Assembly (NCBI RefSeq): GCF_030036535.1
Contig: NZ_CP080388.1
Location: forward strand, 372,001 to 436,000
DNA length: 64,000 bases
Source: Agrobacterium cucumeris
GTDB taxonomy: Bacteria > Pseudomonadota > Alphaproteobacteria > Rhizobiales > Rhizobiaceae
Direction of reading: 5' to 3'
Numbering within the stretch: the first letter of the stretch is position 1; every line of letters starts with the position of its first letter. The notes beneath the pieces are model-generated. The model was not told the DNA's origin. It saw only the letters and a program-made list of their open reading frames with translations, and did no database searches. Positions 1-9,131 of the stretch are shown in pieces. The position numbers were made by a program, and so were the translations under genes.

Positions 1-2
1 AG

Positions 3-893
3 GAAGCTTACAAGCTCCTCACGGAATCGACGACGCAGACCAAGAACGGCTCCTCGCTCAATTCCGGCGTCGTTGATGTCGGCGCCGTTTCGGTTCCCGG
101 CAGCAGCGTGGGCGGCAAGGTCGATGTTGGATACGACGCCAGCACCAACAGCTTCAATTTCGACGTGACGTCGGCATGGAACTCGGTGAAAAACGTTCTC
201 GCCAAGTCCGACTCCGCAGAAAACCTTTCGTTCAAGGATTTCGTGCAGGTTGACGTTCACCTTGGCGGCACCACCGCTTCCAACGTTGAAGTTCTCAATG
301 CCAAGCGTGGTAATATCTCCACCGGCTCGGGCAATGACACGGTCACCCTCTCACTTCTGTCGAACGACAAAGCCTGGGTAAACGCCTTCAACATCGACAC
401 CGGTGCCGGCAACGACACCATCATCGTCAAGGCGGGCTCGGCCCTTAATGATCTGTCTTCGGCGGGCGCAGGCGGCGTTGCTGCCGGCACCAATGTCGTA
501 AACGGCGGCAAGGGCATCACCGACGGTAGCGCAACCTCTGTCACGATCAACGCTGGTGACGGCAACGACACGATTGATCTTAGCGGCGTCAAGCTCGCTT
601 CGTCGCTGGTAACCGGCGGCAAGGGCATCGATCACATCATCGCCAGCGGCGGTGCCGATACTTTCGTGTTCAATCTCGGCGACATGGCCAAGAGCCTTGC
701 GACCGACTCCATCAGTGGCTTCAACGCCAGCGTGGACAAGCTCAAGCTGGTTGGCACGACAATCTCGGACTGGACGCTGTCGAACTTCGGCGACGACACC
801 GTCCTCGACTACAATGTGGACGGCGCGCACAAGGGTGAAAAAATCATCGTTTCAGGTGTTCACCTTACCGGCAGCGGCTGGTTCACCGCATAA
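3..893 (+). CDS. RTX-type calcium-binding secreted protein, 3' part only
   Basis: The frame is open from the first base of the window, so the start lies upstream; 296 C-terminal residues are visible. Three glycine/aspartate motifs of RTX type can be read: GSGNDTVTL (about nt 324-350), GAGNDTIIV (about nt 402-428) and GDGNDTIDL (about nt 552-580). They are followed by a closing block GGADTFVFN near nt 650 and a segment ending in DKLKLVG, typical of the C-terminal cap of RTX proteins. Proteins of this kind bind calcium outside the cell and are normally exported by a type I secretion system through an uncleaved C-terminal signal. No type I transporter lies in the window. The repeats are few and degenerate, so adhesin versus enzyme cannot be decided from this part. 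A strong terminator follows. Confidence 0.75.
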   Translation, partial: EAYKLLTESTTQTKNGSSLNSGVVDVGAVSVPGSSVGGKVDVGYDASTNSFNFDVTSAWNSVKNVLAKSDSAENLSFKDFVQVDVHLGGTTASNVEVLNAKRGNISTGSGNDTVTLSLLSNDKAWVNAFNIDTGAGNDTIIVKAGSALNDLSSAGAGGVAAGTNVVNGGKGITDGSATSVTINAGDGNDTIDLSGVKLASSLVTGGKGIDHIIASGGADTFVFNLGDMAKSLATDSISGFNASVDKLKLVGTTISDWTLSNFGDDTVLDYNVDGAHKGEKIIVSGVHLTGSGWFTA

Positions 894-939
894 TTCTCTC
901 AAAGAGAATTTGCATTAGCAGCGCCATTGCCTAAAATGA

Positions 940-977
940 TCGTGGTCCGGATCGTATATCCGGACCACGATTTTTTT
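940..977 (+). terminator. Strong intrinsic terminator after the RTX gene
   Basis: A perfect 13-bp stem (TCGTGGTCCGGAT at 940-952 pairing with 958-970), a 5-nt loop and seven T residues at 971-977. It lies 46 bp after the RTX stop codon and separates that gene from the acyltransferase. Confidence 0.9.
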
Positions 978-1042
978 GTCCTGAAATTTCTCATTCTCTT
1001 TTGAACTTTTAGATTTTATCAAAAACTTTTCAGAGCACCGAG

Positions 1043-2092
1043 ATGGAACAGAAAAAGTCGCGCGACAATAGTTATGATGTCGCCAAAGGCCTGTGCATGA
1101 TCCTTGTGGTTTTCGGTCACGCGGAAAGGGGACTAAGCGTTTCCGGCGCACCACCGCAATTCAGCCTTCTGGGATTTTTCGACTACACGATCTATACTTT
1201 TCATATGCCGTTTTTTTTCTTCGTTTCGGGGCTTTTTTTCTCATCTGGAAAAACGACGGACCCCAGAGATTTCCTGGGCAAGCTGGGAAAAAATATCGCT
1301 TATCCCTATCTGTTCTGGTCGCTCCTGCACGGCAGCCTCATGGTTGCCATGGGGCGTCTCGGCCTCACAAATACTGTCATTGATTTTACCAGAATTCTCG
1401 AAATCCTGTGGAATCCGATCAGTCCCTTCTGGTTTCTCTACGCGCTGTTTTTCTGCCAGCTCGCATCCTTTGTTTTAACACAGCTATCCGCGCTAGTCCG
1501 CCTGGCACTCGCACTTGTTCTTTTCACACTGCTTTATTCACTCAGCCATTCCGTCCTCTGGGATATCGCCTACGGCTTCGTGTATTTCACACTCGGCATC
1601 GTCGCGAAACAATATGGTTTTCAGCAGCGACGATACGATACGCGCTCATTTCTCGGACTGCTCGTAGCCTTTGCAATTTCAGCCTATTTGTCATGGCAAG
1701 CCGAGATTCCCGAAAGGCTCCCATTTATCTCCGCTGTTCTCGGCATCTTTCTGGTGATCGCACTATCGCAAATTCTCGCGAGGAGCGAAAACGCGATATC
1801 GTCCGTATTTGAAACGCTTGGGAGACTGTCCGTCGGCATTTATGTCATGCACATCATCGCCATCGGCTTTGGCCGGGCTGTTGCAGTAAAACTGTTTCAG
1901 GTGACAGATATGGCAAGCCTTCTGGCAATCACGACAATCATCGGTGTTGCGCTGCCGGCCATCGTTCAAATGGCCGCCATCCGCCTTGGCATCCATGAGT
2001 GGCTGGCATTGCCCGCCTCGGCCCATAGAAGATCAAACGACATCACACCGTCTTTCGGGCGCATCCGCAAAAAGCTGAAAAAACATTCGTAA
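1043..2092 (+). CDS. Acyltransferase family 3 membrane protein (OafA/ExoZ-like)
   Basis: A 349-residue, very hydrophobic protein with about ten predicted membrane segments. The N-terminal motif VVFGHAERG (about residues 20-30) contains the conserved GH of the acyltransferase-3 family, with an Arg three residues on. Members transfer acyl groups, mostly acetyl, to exopolysaccharides, O-antigens or other extracytoplasmic glycans, acting in the inner membrane. It starts with ATG at 1043 behind a weak purine-rich stretch. Codon and base use are more AT-rich than in the neighbouring genes, which may point to separate acquisition. The next gene downstream is a polysaccharide export lipoprotein, so modification of an exported polysaccharide is a reasonable guess. 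The substrate is unknown. Confidence 0.8.
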   Translation: MEQKKSRDNSYDVAKGLCMILVVFGHAERGLSVSGAPPQFSLLGFFDYTIYTFHMPFFFFVSGLFFSSGKTTDPRDFLGKLGKNIAYPYLFWSLLHGSLMVAMGRLGLTNTVIDFTRILEILWNPISPFWFLYALFFCQLASFVLTQLSALVRLALALVLFTLLYSLSHSVLWDIAYGFVYFTLGIVAKQYGFQQRRYDTRSFLGLLVAFAISAYLSWQAEIPERLPFISAVLGIFLVIALSQILARSENAISSVFETLGRLSVGIYVMHIIAIGFGRAVAVKLFQVTDMASLLAITTIIGVALPAIVQMAAIRLGIHEWLALPASAHRRSNDITPSFGRIRKKLKKHS

Positions 2093-2476
2093 AACAAATA
2101 ATTACCAATTCGTGATATCAAGACATAAAGAAACTTCTCAAGCGTGACAAAACTGCACTAGCGCAATGCAGCAATCGAAGAGATTATGGCTCTGACTGAA
2201 TATTAAAAGCAAAGACATCAACGCTCCTCTGAACCACGAATGTGCGCGATTGCAGCTTTCTGGCACAGATGATCGGTGAATGAACTTGAAGCATCGCCTG
2301 GAATTGGGCATATGCCTGATGCGGGCAGAAGCAGTTTCTAAATACGTTTCTGCTTAAGGAATGTAATACCGGTGAAGTTTACTTTACCGGCTCTGTTTAT
2401 GACGTGTCTATTTTTTAAAAATTATACGATGTCCGGACTGTTTTACTTTTCGGACGAAATTCATTTTGAGGACCAA
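2093..2476. other. Intergenic region, no gene seen
   Basis: 384 bp between the acyltransferase and the export lipoprotein, clearly AT-richer than the surrounding genes. An in-frame ATG at 2372 would extend the next gene, but the extension (hydrophobic, Phe-rich) has no convincing ribosome binding site and would bury the lipoprotein signal. I take this stretch as promoter/leader. I see no clear terminator or operator. Confidence 0.5.
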
Positions 2477-3673
2477 ATGCGTTTATTGAATGTTTCGATT
2501 CTGCTTGCCTCCGCAGCACTGACAGGCTGCACGGTCACAGCGGCGTCCGGGCCTGATGCGGCGTCAATCGAATCCAACGCTTCGGTAAAATTCGGTTCCA
2601 AGGACAAGCAGAAAACCGCAGGCGTCGACTACGCGCTGATCGACATAAACAGTTCCGTCCTGAATTATGTCGGCGATACCACGACAACGACCCTGCTCGG
2701 CAGCTTCGGTGGTGGCAAGGGCGGTGTGCCTGCGCTGCCAATGGGTGTCGGCGACGTGGTGCAGGTGGCGATCTTCGAAAGTCAGGCGGGTGGTCTGTTC
2801 ATCCCGAGTGATGCGGGCAGCCGCCCCGGCAACTTTATCAGCCTGCCCAACCAGACGGTGGATCGGGAAGGCAATATCAGCGTGCCCTATGCCGGCAAGA
2901 TCCGCGCGACCGGCCGCAATGTCGAGGATGTGCAGAGCGAAATCGAGGAGCGACTTGCCAACCGCGCCATCGAACCGCAGGTTCTCATCACCAAGATTTC
3001 CAGCCGTTCGGCGCAGGCCTCCGTGCTTGGCGATGTCAAGGAGCCGACAAAGGTCCAGCTGTCGGAAGCGGGCGATCGCGTTCTTGACGTGATCTCCTAT
3101 GCCAAGGGCCTCAGCGCGCCCAATATCGAATCCTATGTAACGCTGATCCGCCGCGGCAAGACTGCGCGCGTCAACTATAATCACCTCGTCAGCACGCCGA
3201 GCGAGAACATCTATGTGGTTCCGGGCGACACGATCATGGTGGAACGTGAGCGCCGCACTTATCTCGCCTTCGGCGCTTCCGGCCTCAACGGCCGTTTCGA
3301 ATTCGAGGACGCCGATCTCAAGCTTTCGGATGCGCTCGGCAAGGCGGGCGGATTGCTCGATTCCCGCGCGGATCCGGCCCAGGTCTATGTCTATCGCACC
3401 GTCAAGCGCGAGCTTCTGGTCAAACTGGGCATCAATACGTCCAAGTTCCCCGGGCAGGACGTTCCGGTCATCTTCCGCGCCAATCTGCGCGATCCCTCCA
3501 CCTTCTTCGCCAGCACGAAATTCCCGATGCAGGATCGCGACATCATCTACGTCACGAATTCGCAGGCAACCGAACTTTACAAGTTCCTCGATCTCGTCGG
3601 CTCCGTTCCCGCAACGACGGGCAATGTGGCCGAGGATGTACTTGCGACGCGCAACGCCATCCGGGCCTTCTGA
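2477..3673 (+). CDS. Wza/BexD-type polysaccharide export outer-membrane lipoprotein
   Basis: 398 residues from the ATG at 2477, chosen because GAGG stands just upstream (2468-2471) and because it gives a compact lipoprotein signal with lipobox LTGC, Cys18. A poly_export (PES) domain begins around GVGDVVQVAIFES (about residues 88-100). It is followed by SLBB-type domains, including the region around ASVLGDVKEPTKV and the later VFGxSG-like segment AFGASGLNGRFEF. The family forms octameric translocons in the outer membrane for capsule or exopolysaccharide. No Wzc-type kinase or polymerase sits next to it, so it is either an orphan or serves a glycan made elsewhere, possibly one modified by the upstream acyltransferase. 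A terminator follows directly. Confidence 0.88.
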   Translation: MRLLNVSILLASAALTGCTVTAASGPDAASIESNASVKFGSKDKQKTAGVDYALIDINSSVLNYVGDTTTTTLLGSFGGGKGGVPALPMGVGDVVQVAIFESQAGGLFIPSDAGSRPGNFISLPNQTVDREGNISVPYAGKIRATGRNVEDVQSEIEERLANRAIEPQVLITKISSRSAQASVLGDVKEPTKVQLSEAGDRVLDVISYAKGLSAPNIESYVTLIRRGKTARVNYNHLVSTPSENIYVVPGDTIMVERERRTYLAFGASGLNGRFEFEDADLKLSDALGKAGGLLDSRADPAQVYVYRTVKRELLVKLGINTSKFPGQDVPVIFRANLRDPSTFFASTKFPMQDRDIIYVTNSQATELYKFLDLVGSVPATTGNVAEDVLATRNAIRAF

Positions 3674-3700
3674 CCCATGGCATCGCGCCGCTGACACCAA

Positions 3701-3729
3701 AGCCGCCCCGGAAACGAGGCGGCTTTTTT
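3701..3729 (+). terminator. Intrinsic terminator after the export lipoprotein gene
   Basis: AGCCGCC (3701-3707) pairs with GGCGGCT (3718-3724), with a 10-nt loop and a T-run at 3724-3729. Confidence 0.85.
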
Positions 3730-4070
3730 GGCTGAAACCATCAGCGGAGATTGTCCGCCGGTCAGGATGCATATCGACGACATTCCGCTCCAGCAACTGA
3801 CGGCACCGGTGAACACAGATGCTGATCGTGGAGGCAGAGGCCGACGCTCAGGCAGCGGCTGTCGCGTGGTAAGCCGGCGACCGACATCGACCAAGAACCG
3901 CCACACCCCCTGCTCCGCAAGGCGTAGCGCCGTGGCCATTGTCGCCGCCATTACAAAAGTTTAAGGTGATTTCGCAGCGCAATGGGTATCTTCTGGGTGG
4001 CAAGCTGCTCCCAAGGCTTGCCGCACATGTTCGGGAAACATGTATCGCTCTCATTATGCGGAATCGTCAG
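3730..4070. other. Intergenic region before the RND operon
   Basis: About 340 bp between the terminator and the RND adaptor. A minus-strand frame starting at 3951 (MAATMATALRLAEQG...) reads through it and into the preceding gene, but it has no ribosome binding site and no recognisable domain. An upstream in-frame ATG at 3939 would extend the adaptor by 44 residues ahead of its membrane anchor. I see no supported gene here, only the likely promoter region of the efflux operon. Confidence 0.4.
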
Positions 4071-5357
4071 ATGAAACGTTTCTGGACCGCCCTCAGCGTT
4101 CTTGCCATCGCAGCCATCGGCGCGTGGTATTTCAAAGACCGCCTGCCGCTCGATCAAATTCCCTATCTCAAGCAATTCGCCAGCGTCTCGCAACAGACGG
4201 CCCCTGCCACGGCTGATACCAGGGCGCAGCACGCACAAAACGGCCAGGCCGCCCCACAACAGGGCCAAAGACAGGGTGGCGGGCGGCGCAATGGCGGACC
4301 GCCCACCGTCAGCACCATCGCCGTCGACAAGGCGACGCTGCCGATGGATGCCATGGCGACAGGCTGGGCGGTTGCGGCCGATATCACCAATATCGCCCCG
4401 CTTCAGGCCGGTCTCGTCACGGAAATCGCGGCAAAGGACGGCCAGCATATCAAGGCCGGTGATCTGATCCTGAAAATGGATGACCGCATCGCCCGCGCCG
4501 CCGTCGACAAGGACCAGGCCAATATTGCCGCCGATCAGGCGACGCTCGATCAGGCCGAGGCGGCTTTCCAGCGCGCCGCCAATCTGGTCAAGCAGAATGC
4601 CGAAGCCCAGCAAGTGCTGGATCTCGCCAAGGCGGCGCGGGATTCGGCCAGCGCCAAGATCGGTGCTGACCGCGCGGCACTGGCCGCCGACCAGGTGACG
4701 CTCGAGAATATGGAGATCCGTGCGCCCTTTGACGGTCGGCTGGGCGATATCAGCGTCAGCCCCGGCGCTTATCTCAGCGCCGGCGTCAATATCGTGACGA
4801 TCACGAAATACGACCCCATCGATGTCAGCTTCCGTCTGTCCCAACGTTACCTGCCGCAATTGCGCGAAGGCCTCGAGAAGGGCGCAACTGTGGATGTGGA
4901 CCCGGCGGCAACCGGCGGTGAAGCCATGCAGGGCGTGCTGCGCTTTTACGACAATACGGTGGACCAGACCTCCGGCACCGTGCTGGCGAAAGCCGAATTC
5001 AAGAACGACCGCGGCCTTTTATGGCCCGGCCAGTCCGTCAACGTCACAGCCCACTTCGTCTCGGATGAAGAGATGATCGTCGTGCCGACGGTTGCGGTTC
5101 GGCCGGGGCCGAAGGGAAGTTTCGTCTATACCGTCGATGAAAACCACCGTGTCCATATGACGACGGTCGAAGTCGCCCGTTCGAACGGCGATCTCACCGC
5201 CATCGCCAGCGGCCTGTCCGGTGGAGAACATGTCATCATCGAAGGCCAGTCGGAACTCGCCGATGGCCAGCAGGTTGTCGAGCAGTTTTCCGACAAGGGT
5301 GGCGCAGATGGCAATCTGGCCGCCAATGTTCCACAGGAAAAGGCTGGCACCCCATGA
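4071..5357 (+). CDS. RND efflux periplasmic adaptor (membrane fusion protein)
   Basis: 428 residues from ATG 4071 (ATG 4056 is an in-frame alternative; I prefer 4071 because the protein then begins MKRFWTALSVLAIAAIGAW, a normal N-terminal anchor). Order: membrane anchor, Gln/Gly-rich linker, barrel-sandwich half with the GQHIKAGDLIL motif, Ala/Asp-rich alpha hairpin, second half-motif IRAPFDGRLGDISVSPG, then beta-barrel and membrane-proximal domains. This is the MdtA/AcrA architecture that bridges an RND pump to an outer-membrane channel. The stop overlaps the next gene's start (ATGA at 5354-5357), so adaptor and pump are translationally coupled. No TolC-type channel is present, so one encoded elsewhere would be shared. 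Substrates cannot be read from sequence. Confidence 0.92.
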   Translation: MKRFWTALSVLAIAAIGAWYFKDRLPLDQIPYLKQFASVSQQTAPATADTRAQHAQNGQAAPQQGQRQGGGRRNGGPPTVSTIAVDKATLPMDAMATGWAVAADITNIAPLQAGLVTEIAAKDGQHIKAGDLILKMDDRIARAAVDKDQANIAADQATLDQAEAAFQRAANLVKQNAEAQQVLDLAKAARDSASAKIGADRAALAADQVTLENMEIRAPFDGRLGDISVSPGAYLSAGVNIVTITKYDPIDVSFRLSQRYLPQLREGLEKGATVDVDPAATGGEAMQGVLRFYDNTVDQTSGTVLAKAEFKNDRGLLWPGQSVNVTAHFVSDEEMIVVPTVAVRPGPKGSFVYTVDENHRVHMTTVEVARSNGDLTAIASGLSGGEHVIIEGQSELADGQQVVEQFSDKGGADGNLAANVPQEKAGTP

Positions 5358-8300
5358 TCTCGAATTTCTGCATCAACCGGCCCGTCGCAACCACTCTTCT
5401 CGCCATCGGCCTCGTGCTGGCCGGGCTTGCCGGTTTCCGCCTGCTGCCCGTCGCCGCACTGCCGAAGGTCGATTTTCCGACAATCAGCGTCTCGTCGTCG
5501 CTATCGGGCGCTTCGCCGCAGACCATGGCCACATCGGTCACCACCCCGCTGGTCAAGCAGTTCGAGACCATTCCGGGCGTCAGCGAGATCAGCGCCACCA
5601 ATACGTTGGGCAACAGCTCGATCGTGCTGCAATTCGACCTTAACCGCGATATCGATGCGGCGGCTGCCGATGTTCAGGCAGCGATTTCGCGCGCGCAACG
5701 GCAATTGCCAAGCAACATGACGACGACGCCAAGCTACCGCAAGACCAACCCGGCCGATGCCCCGGTGCTGTTGCTGGCGATAAACAGCAAGGAACTGCCA
5801 ACCAGCAAGGTGGATGAGATCGCCGAAGATATCATCTCGCCGCTACTTTCCACCATTTCCGGCGTCGCCCAGGTCAGTGTCTATGGGGCGCAGACCTATG
5901 CCGTGCGCATCGGCCTCGATCCGGCGCAGCTTCAGGCGCGCGGGCTCGGCGTCGATACCGTTACCAATGCGATAGCACAGGCGAATAATCAGGTGCCCGT
6001 TGGTGCATTACAGAACGACAACCAGCGCCTGACAATCGAGGCCGATACCCAGCGCACGGATGCCGCGGCCTTCCGTACCCTCGTCGTAGCGACGAATAAT
6101 GGCGCACCTATCCATCTCGGTGACATCGCCAATGTTACCGATAGCATCGACAACACCAATGCCGGTAGCTGGTTTGACGGCGAACAGGCGATCATCCTTG
6201 CCGTACAGCGACAGCCGGACGCCAATACCGTCGACGTTGTCGATGCCATCAAGGCCAAGCTGCCGGCACTTCGCCAGCAATTACCGCCCTCGGTGAACAT
6301 CAACGTCATGAATGACGCCTCGACCGCCATCACGGATGCGATCTCCGATGTCCAGTTCACGCTTTTCCTCACCATCGGGCTGGTCGTCGCGGTCATCTAT
6401 CTTTTCACCGGCCACCTGACGGCGACCATCATTCCGGGCCTTGCCGTACCTTTGTCGCTGATCACCGCCTTCGGCGCCATGTATGTGCTGGGTTACAGCA
6501 TCGACAATATCTCACTGCTTGGCCTCACATTGTCCGTGGGGCTGGTGGTGGACGATGCCATCGTCATGCTGGAAAACATATTACGCCTGCATGAAAAAGG
6601 GCTGACCATGCGGGAAGCTGCCCTTCAGGGGGCGGCCGAAGTCAGCAATACCATCCTGTCCATGTCCATCTCGCTGGTTGCCGTGTTTATTCCCATCCTG
6701 TTGATGGGTGGGGTGATCGGCAGGCTCTTCAACGAATTCGGCATGGTCGTCACGCTCGCAATCATGGCCTCGGCGCTGGTGTCGCTGACGGTAACGCCGA
6801 TGCTCGCCTCGCGCCTTTCCGGCAATTCGTCCAGACCGCCAGCCATCGTCCGGTGGTTTGATGCCGGTTTCGAGCGCACGCTGCGTGGTTATGGCCGTGC
6901 AGTCGGCTGGTGCCTTTCCCACCGCCGTGTGGTTCTGGCTTCGTTTCTGGCCTCGATTGCCGCCTCGCTCTATCTGTTCGAGACCCTGCCCTCCAGCTTC
7001 TTCCCGCAGGAGGATATTGGCCGTCTTTCTGTGTCGACGCAGGCGCGCGAGGATATTTCCTATACTGCGATGCGGGACCTTCAGGCCCAGGTCGCCGACC
7101 AGATCCGCAAGAACCCGGCCGTTGTGCATGTCACCTCCATTGTCGGCGGCAACTCCCGCAATCCGCTGAACAATGGTTCGATGTTCGTTGAACTTAAGCC
7201 CAAGGAACAACGCGCGCCGCTCAGCCAGGTGCTAGCGGAACTGGGGCAGGCCACATCGAAAGTGGCCGGCATCCGCACCTATATCAATCCGCAGCAGAGC
7301 CTGCGTTTCGGCGGGCGCAGTTCCGCCAGCCAGTATCAGCTCGTCGTTCAGGGCCTCAATGCCGATACGACCAATGACTGGTCTAACAAGCTGATGGAAG
7401 CGATGCGCCGCGACCATACGTTCACTGCCGTCACTTCCGACGCCCAGAACGGCGCCATCGCCGCAACAATCACCGTCGATCCGGAAAAAGCCGCCGCCTT
7501 CGGCATCACCAATGACCAATTGCGCAAGACGCTGGAAATGTCCTTCGGCGGTTATACGGCGGCGCAAATCCAGTCGACTGGCGACAGCTATGATGTGATC
7601 GTGGAGTTCGACAGTTCGAAACAGTGGAATGATGATTTCCTGAGCGATATCAATATTCTCTCGGCCAAATCCGGCGTTCTGGTTCCGCTTTCCAATTTTG
7701 CTGCCCTCACCCGCACCCAGGCACCGGTCACCATCAACCAGACCGGCCAGCTCGTTTCCACGACGATTTCCTTCAACCTGCCGGATGGGGTGGCGCTGTC
7801 CGATGCCACCAGCCGGATCGATCAGCTCAAAAGCACGATCGGCCTGCCGCAGGACGTTTTCACCAGCTATGGCGGCACGGCGGCAATCTTCCAGCAGAGC
7901 CAGGGCAATACCGGCATCCTCATTCTTGCGGCGGTGCTGACCATCTATGTGGTTCTCGGCGTTCTCTACGAGAGCTTCATTCACCCGCTGACCATTCTTT
8001 CCGGCCTGCCGGCAGCAGCCTTCGGCGCGCTGGTGGCGTTGAAGGTGATGGGCATGGATTTCTCGATCATCGCGCTTATCGGCCTGTTGATGCTGATAGG
8101 CATCGTCAAGAAAAATGCGATCATGATGATCGACGTGGCGGTGGAACTGATGCGCGAAAAGGCCGAGCCGGCCGTCACCGCCATTCACGAAGCCTGCGTT
8201 CGCCGGTTTCGGCCGATCATGATGACGACCTTCTGCGCGTTGCTGGGCGCGCTGCCAATCGCGCTCGGCTCGGGTGCCAGTTCGGAACTGCGCCAGCCGC

Positions 8301-8494
8301 TCGGCGTCGCCGTGGTTGGCGGCCTTATCGTCTCGCAATTGCTGACGCTGTTCATCACCCCTGTTATCTTCGTGGAAATGGACCGGTTCGGCAATTTCCT
8401 CGCCGGTCTGTTTTCCCGCAAGAAATCAGCCGGCAAGCACGCCGAGCCACAAAAGCCGGAGGGTGAAGGCGAGCCTGATTCCGTCGCTGCCTAG
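5354..8494 (+). CDS. RND efflux pump, HAE1 family inner-membrane permease
   Basis: 1046 residues, the normal length for AcrB/MdtBC-type proton-driven multidrug pumps. It starts MISNFCINRPVATTLLAIG, the usual first transmembrane helix, followed by a large periplasmic loop with the NTLGNSSIVLQFDL porter motif. The helix-4 proton relay GLVVDDAIVMLEN carries the two adjacent Asp residues, and a second half repeats the fold (ETLPSSFFPQEDIG, then helices ending near GIVKKNAIMMID). It is coupled to the adaptor gene by an ATGA overlap. Its N-terminal half resembles MdtB/MdtC-like pumps rather than AcrB, but this is by impression. An intergenic palindromic repeat follows and may end the transcript. 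Confidence 0.95.
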   Translation: MISNFCINRPVATTLLAIGLVLAGLAGFRLLPVAALPKVDFPTISVSSSLSGASPQTMATSVTTPLVKQFETIPGVSEISATNTLGNSSIVLQFDLNRDIDAAAADVQAAISRAQRQLPSNMTTTPSYRKTNPADAPVLLLAINSKELPTSKVDEIAEDIISPLLSTISGVAQVSVYGAQTYAVRIGLDPAQLQARGLGVDTVTNAIAQANNQVPVGALQNDNQRLTIEADTQRTDAAAFRTLVVATNNGAPIHLGDIANVTDSIDNTNAGSWFDGEQAIILAVQRQPDANTVDVVDAIKAKLPALRQQLPPSVNINVMNDASTAITDAISDVQFTLFLTIGLVVAVIYLFTGHLTATIIPGLAVPLSLITAFGAMYVLGYSIDNISLLGLTLSVGLVVDDAIVMLENILRLHEKGLTMREAALQGAAEVSNTILSMSISLVAVFIPILLMGGVIGRLFNEFGMVVTLAIMASALVSLTVTPMLASRLSGNSSRPPAIVRWFDAGFERTLRGYGRAVGWCLSHRRVVLASFLASIAASLYLFETLPSSFFPQEDIGRLSVSTQAREDISYTAMRDLQAQVADQIRKNPAVVHVTSIVGGNSRNPLNNGSMFVELKPKEQRAPLSQVLAELGQATSKVAGIRTYINPQQSLRFGGRSSASQYQLVVQGLNADTTNDWSNKLMEAMRRDHTFTAVTSDAQNGAIAATITVDPEKAAAFGITNDQLRKTLEMSFGGYTAAQIQSTGDSYDVIVEFDSSKQWNDDFLSDINILSAKSGVLVPLSNFAALTRTQAPVTINQTGQLVSTTISFNLPDGVALSDATSRIDQLKSTIGLPQDVFTSYGGTAAIFQQSQGNTGILILAAVLTIYVVLGVLYESFIHPLTILSGLPAAAFGALVALKVMGMDFSIIALIGLLMLIGIVKKNAIMMIDVAVELMREKAEPAVTAIHEACVRRFRPIMMTTFCALLGALPIALGSGASSELRQPLGVAVVGGLIVSQLLTLFITPVIFVEMDRFGNFLAGLFSRKKSAGKHAEPQKPEGEGEPDSVAA

Positions 8495-8523
8495 ATCGTT
8501 TTGATTTTACGCGTTGTCCGGAC

Positions 8524-8555
8524 GTAAAAGCGTTTCCGCTTTTACTGGAAACGCT
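8524..8555. repeat. Short palindromic intergenic repeat, possible bidirectional terminator
   Basis: GTAAAAGCG (8524-8532) pairs perfectly with CGCTTTTAC (8537-8545). An alternative hairpin forms between AGCGTTTCC (8529-8537) and GGAAACGCT (8547-8555). The element fills the gap between two convergent genes. Elements of this type, centred on AGCGTTTCC/GGAAACGCT, are common between genes in Agrobacterium and relatives as I remember them; the copy number cannot be checked here. Confidence 0.65.
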
Positions 8556-9131
8556 CTAACGCAGATTTCCGAGGCGCTTCAGCGCCTCGGAAAAACCCGC
8601 CGCTTGCAACTGGAACGACACCGTGCGGCCCTGCAGATCGGGGGCTTCAATCGTCAATGTCTTTCCCGCCTCAAGCGCCGAGACGAGCTCGACAAAGGGC
8701 GTGAAGGACACGATGCAGCCGACGGGCAGGCAGGTGCTGACCTGCACTTCCTGCAGCCGCACAGTTCCGGATTTCACCGAAAACAACTTTGTGACGGCAA
8801 GGCCGAAAGGCATGACGATGGTGCCGGACAATTTGTCCGGTATTTTCGGATCATCAATCCGGAATTCGACCGAGACGACAAGCTTGCGGGTTTTCTCCTC
8901 AAGCTGCACCTGGGCTATGGCGCAGGCCGGCTTTTCCGCCGCCACTGAAGCGTTCGGGTTGGCCTCGTCGTTTTCCGCTGGTGCCGCGCAGGCGAGCTGC
9001 CAGCTTCCATAAACCTCGTGCATGGGCGCAGCAATCTTCGCTGCCTCCTGCGCAAGCGCACTCGCTGCAACACTGGCAAAGAGGAAGGCAGCGAGGGTTG
9101 TCTTCCCAACCAAGTTTTGACCACGCCTCAT
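8556..9131 (-). CDS. IalB-family (invasion-associated locus B) secreted protein
   Basis: 191 residues starting at the ATG at 9131, whose A is shared with the TGA of the upstream autotransporter (TGATG), so translation is coupled. The signal peptide ends near SALAQ. The mature part shows IalB-family features: YGSWQLACA after the signal, paired cysteines (CAIAQVQ and CLPVGC), the LSGTIVMPFGLAV segment and the VGCIVSF block. IalB proteins are periplasmic or outer-membrane-associated in alphaproteobacteria. The name comes from Bartonella erythrocyte entry, but homologues are widespread in non-pathogens and their molecular role is not settled. Sharing an operon with an autotransporter suggests a role in its passage or assembly, which is inference. 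Confidence 0.85.
   Translation of the reverse strand: MRRGQNLVGKTTLAAFLFASVAASALAQEAAKIAAPMHEVYGSWQLACAAPAENDEANPNASVAAEKPACAIAQVQLEEKTRKLVVSVEFRIDDPKIPDKLSGTIVMPFGLAVTKLFSVKSGTVRLQEVQVSTCLPVGCIVSFTPFVELVSALEAGKTLTIEAPDLQGRTVSFQLQAAGFSEALKRLGNLR

Noticed and set aside
2564..3796. 410-codon minus-strand frame opposite the export lipoprotein gene
   Set aside because: Antisense shadow of a gene with clear PES/SLBB domains; composition is Arg/Ala/His-rich and it has no ribosome binding site.
3577..3951. Possible small minus-strand gene beginning MAATMATALRLAEQG
   Set aside because: No ribosome binding site, runs over a terminator and into the preceding gene; not supported without conservation data.
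7232..8338. 368-codon minus-strand frame opposite the RND pump gene
   Set aside because: His/Gln/Arg-rich shadow of the pump's hydrophobic codons; the plus-strand gene is unambiguous.
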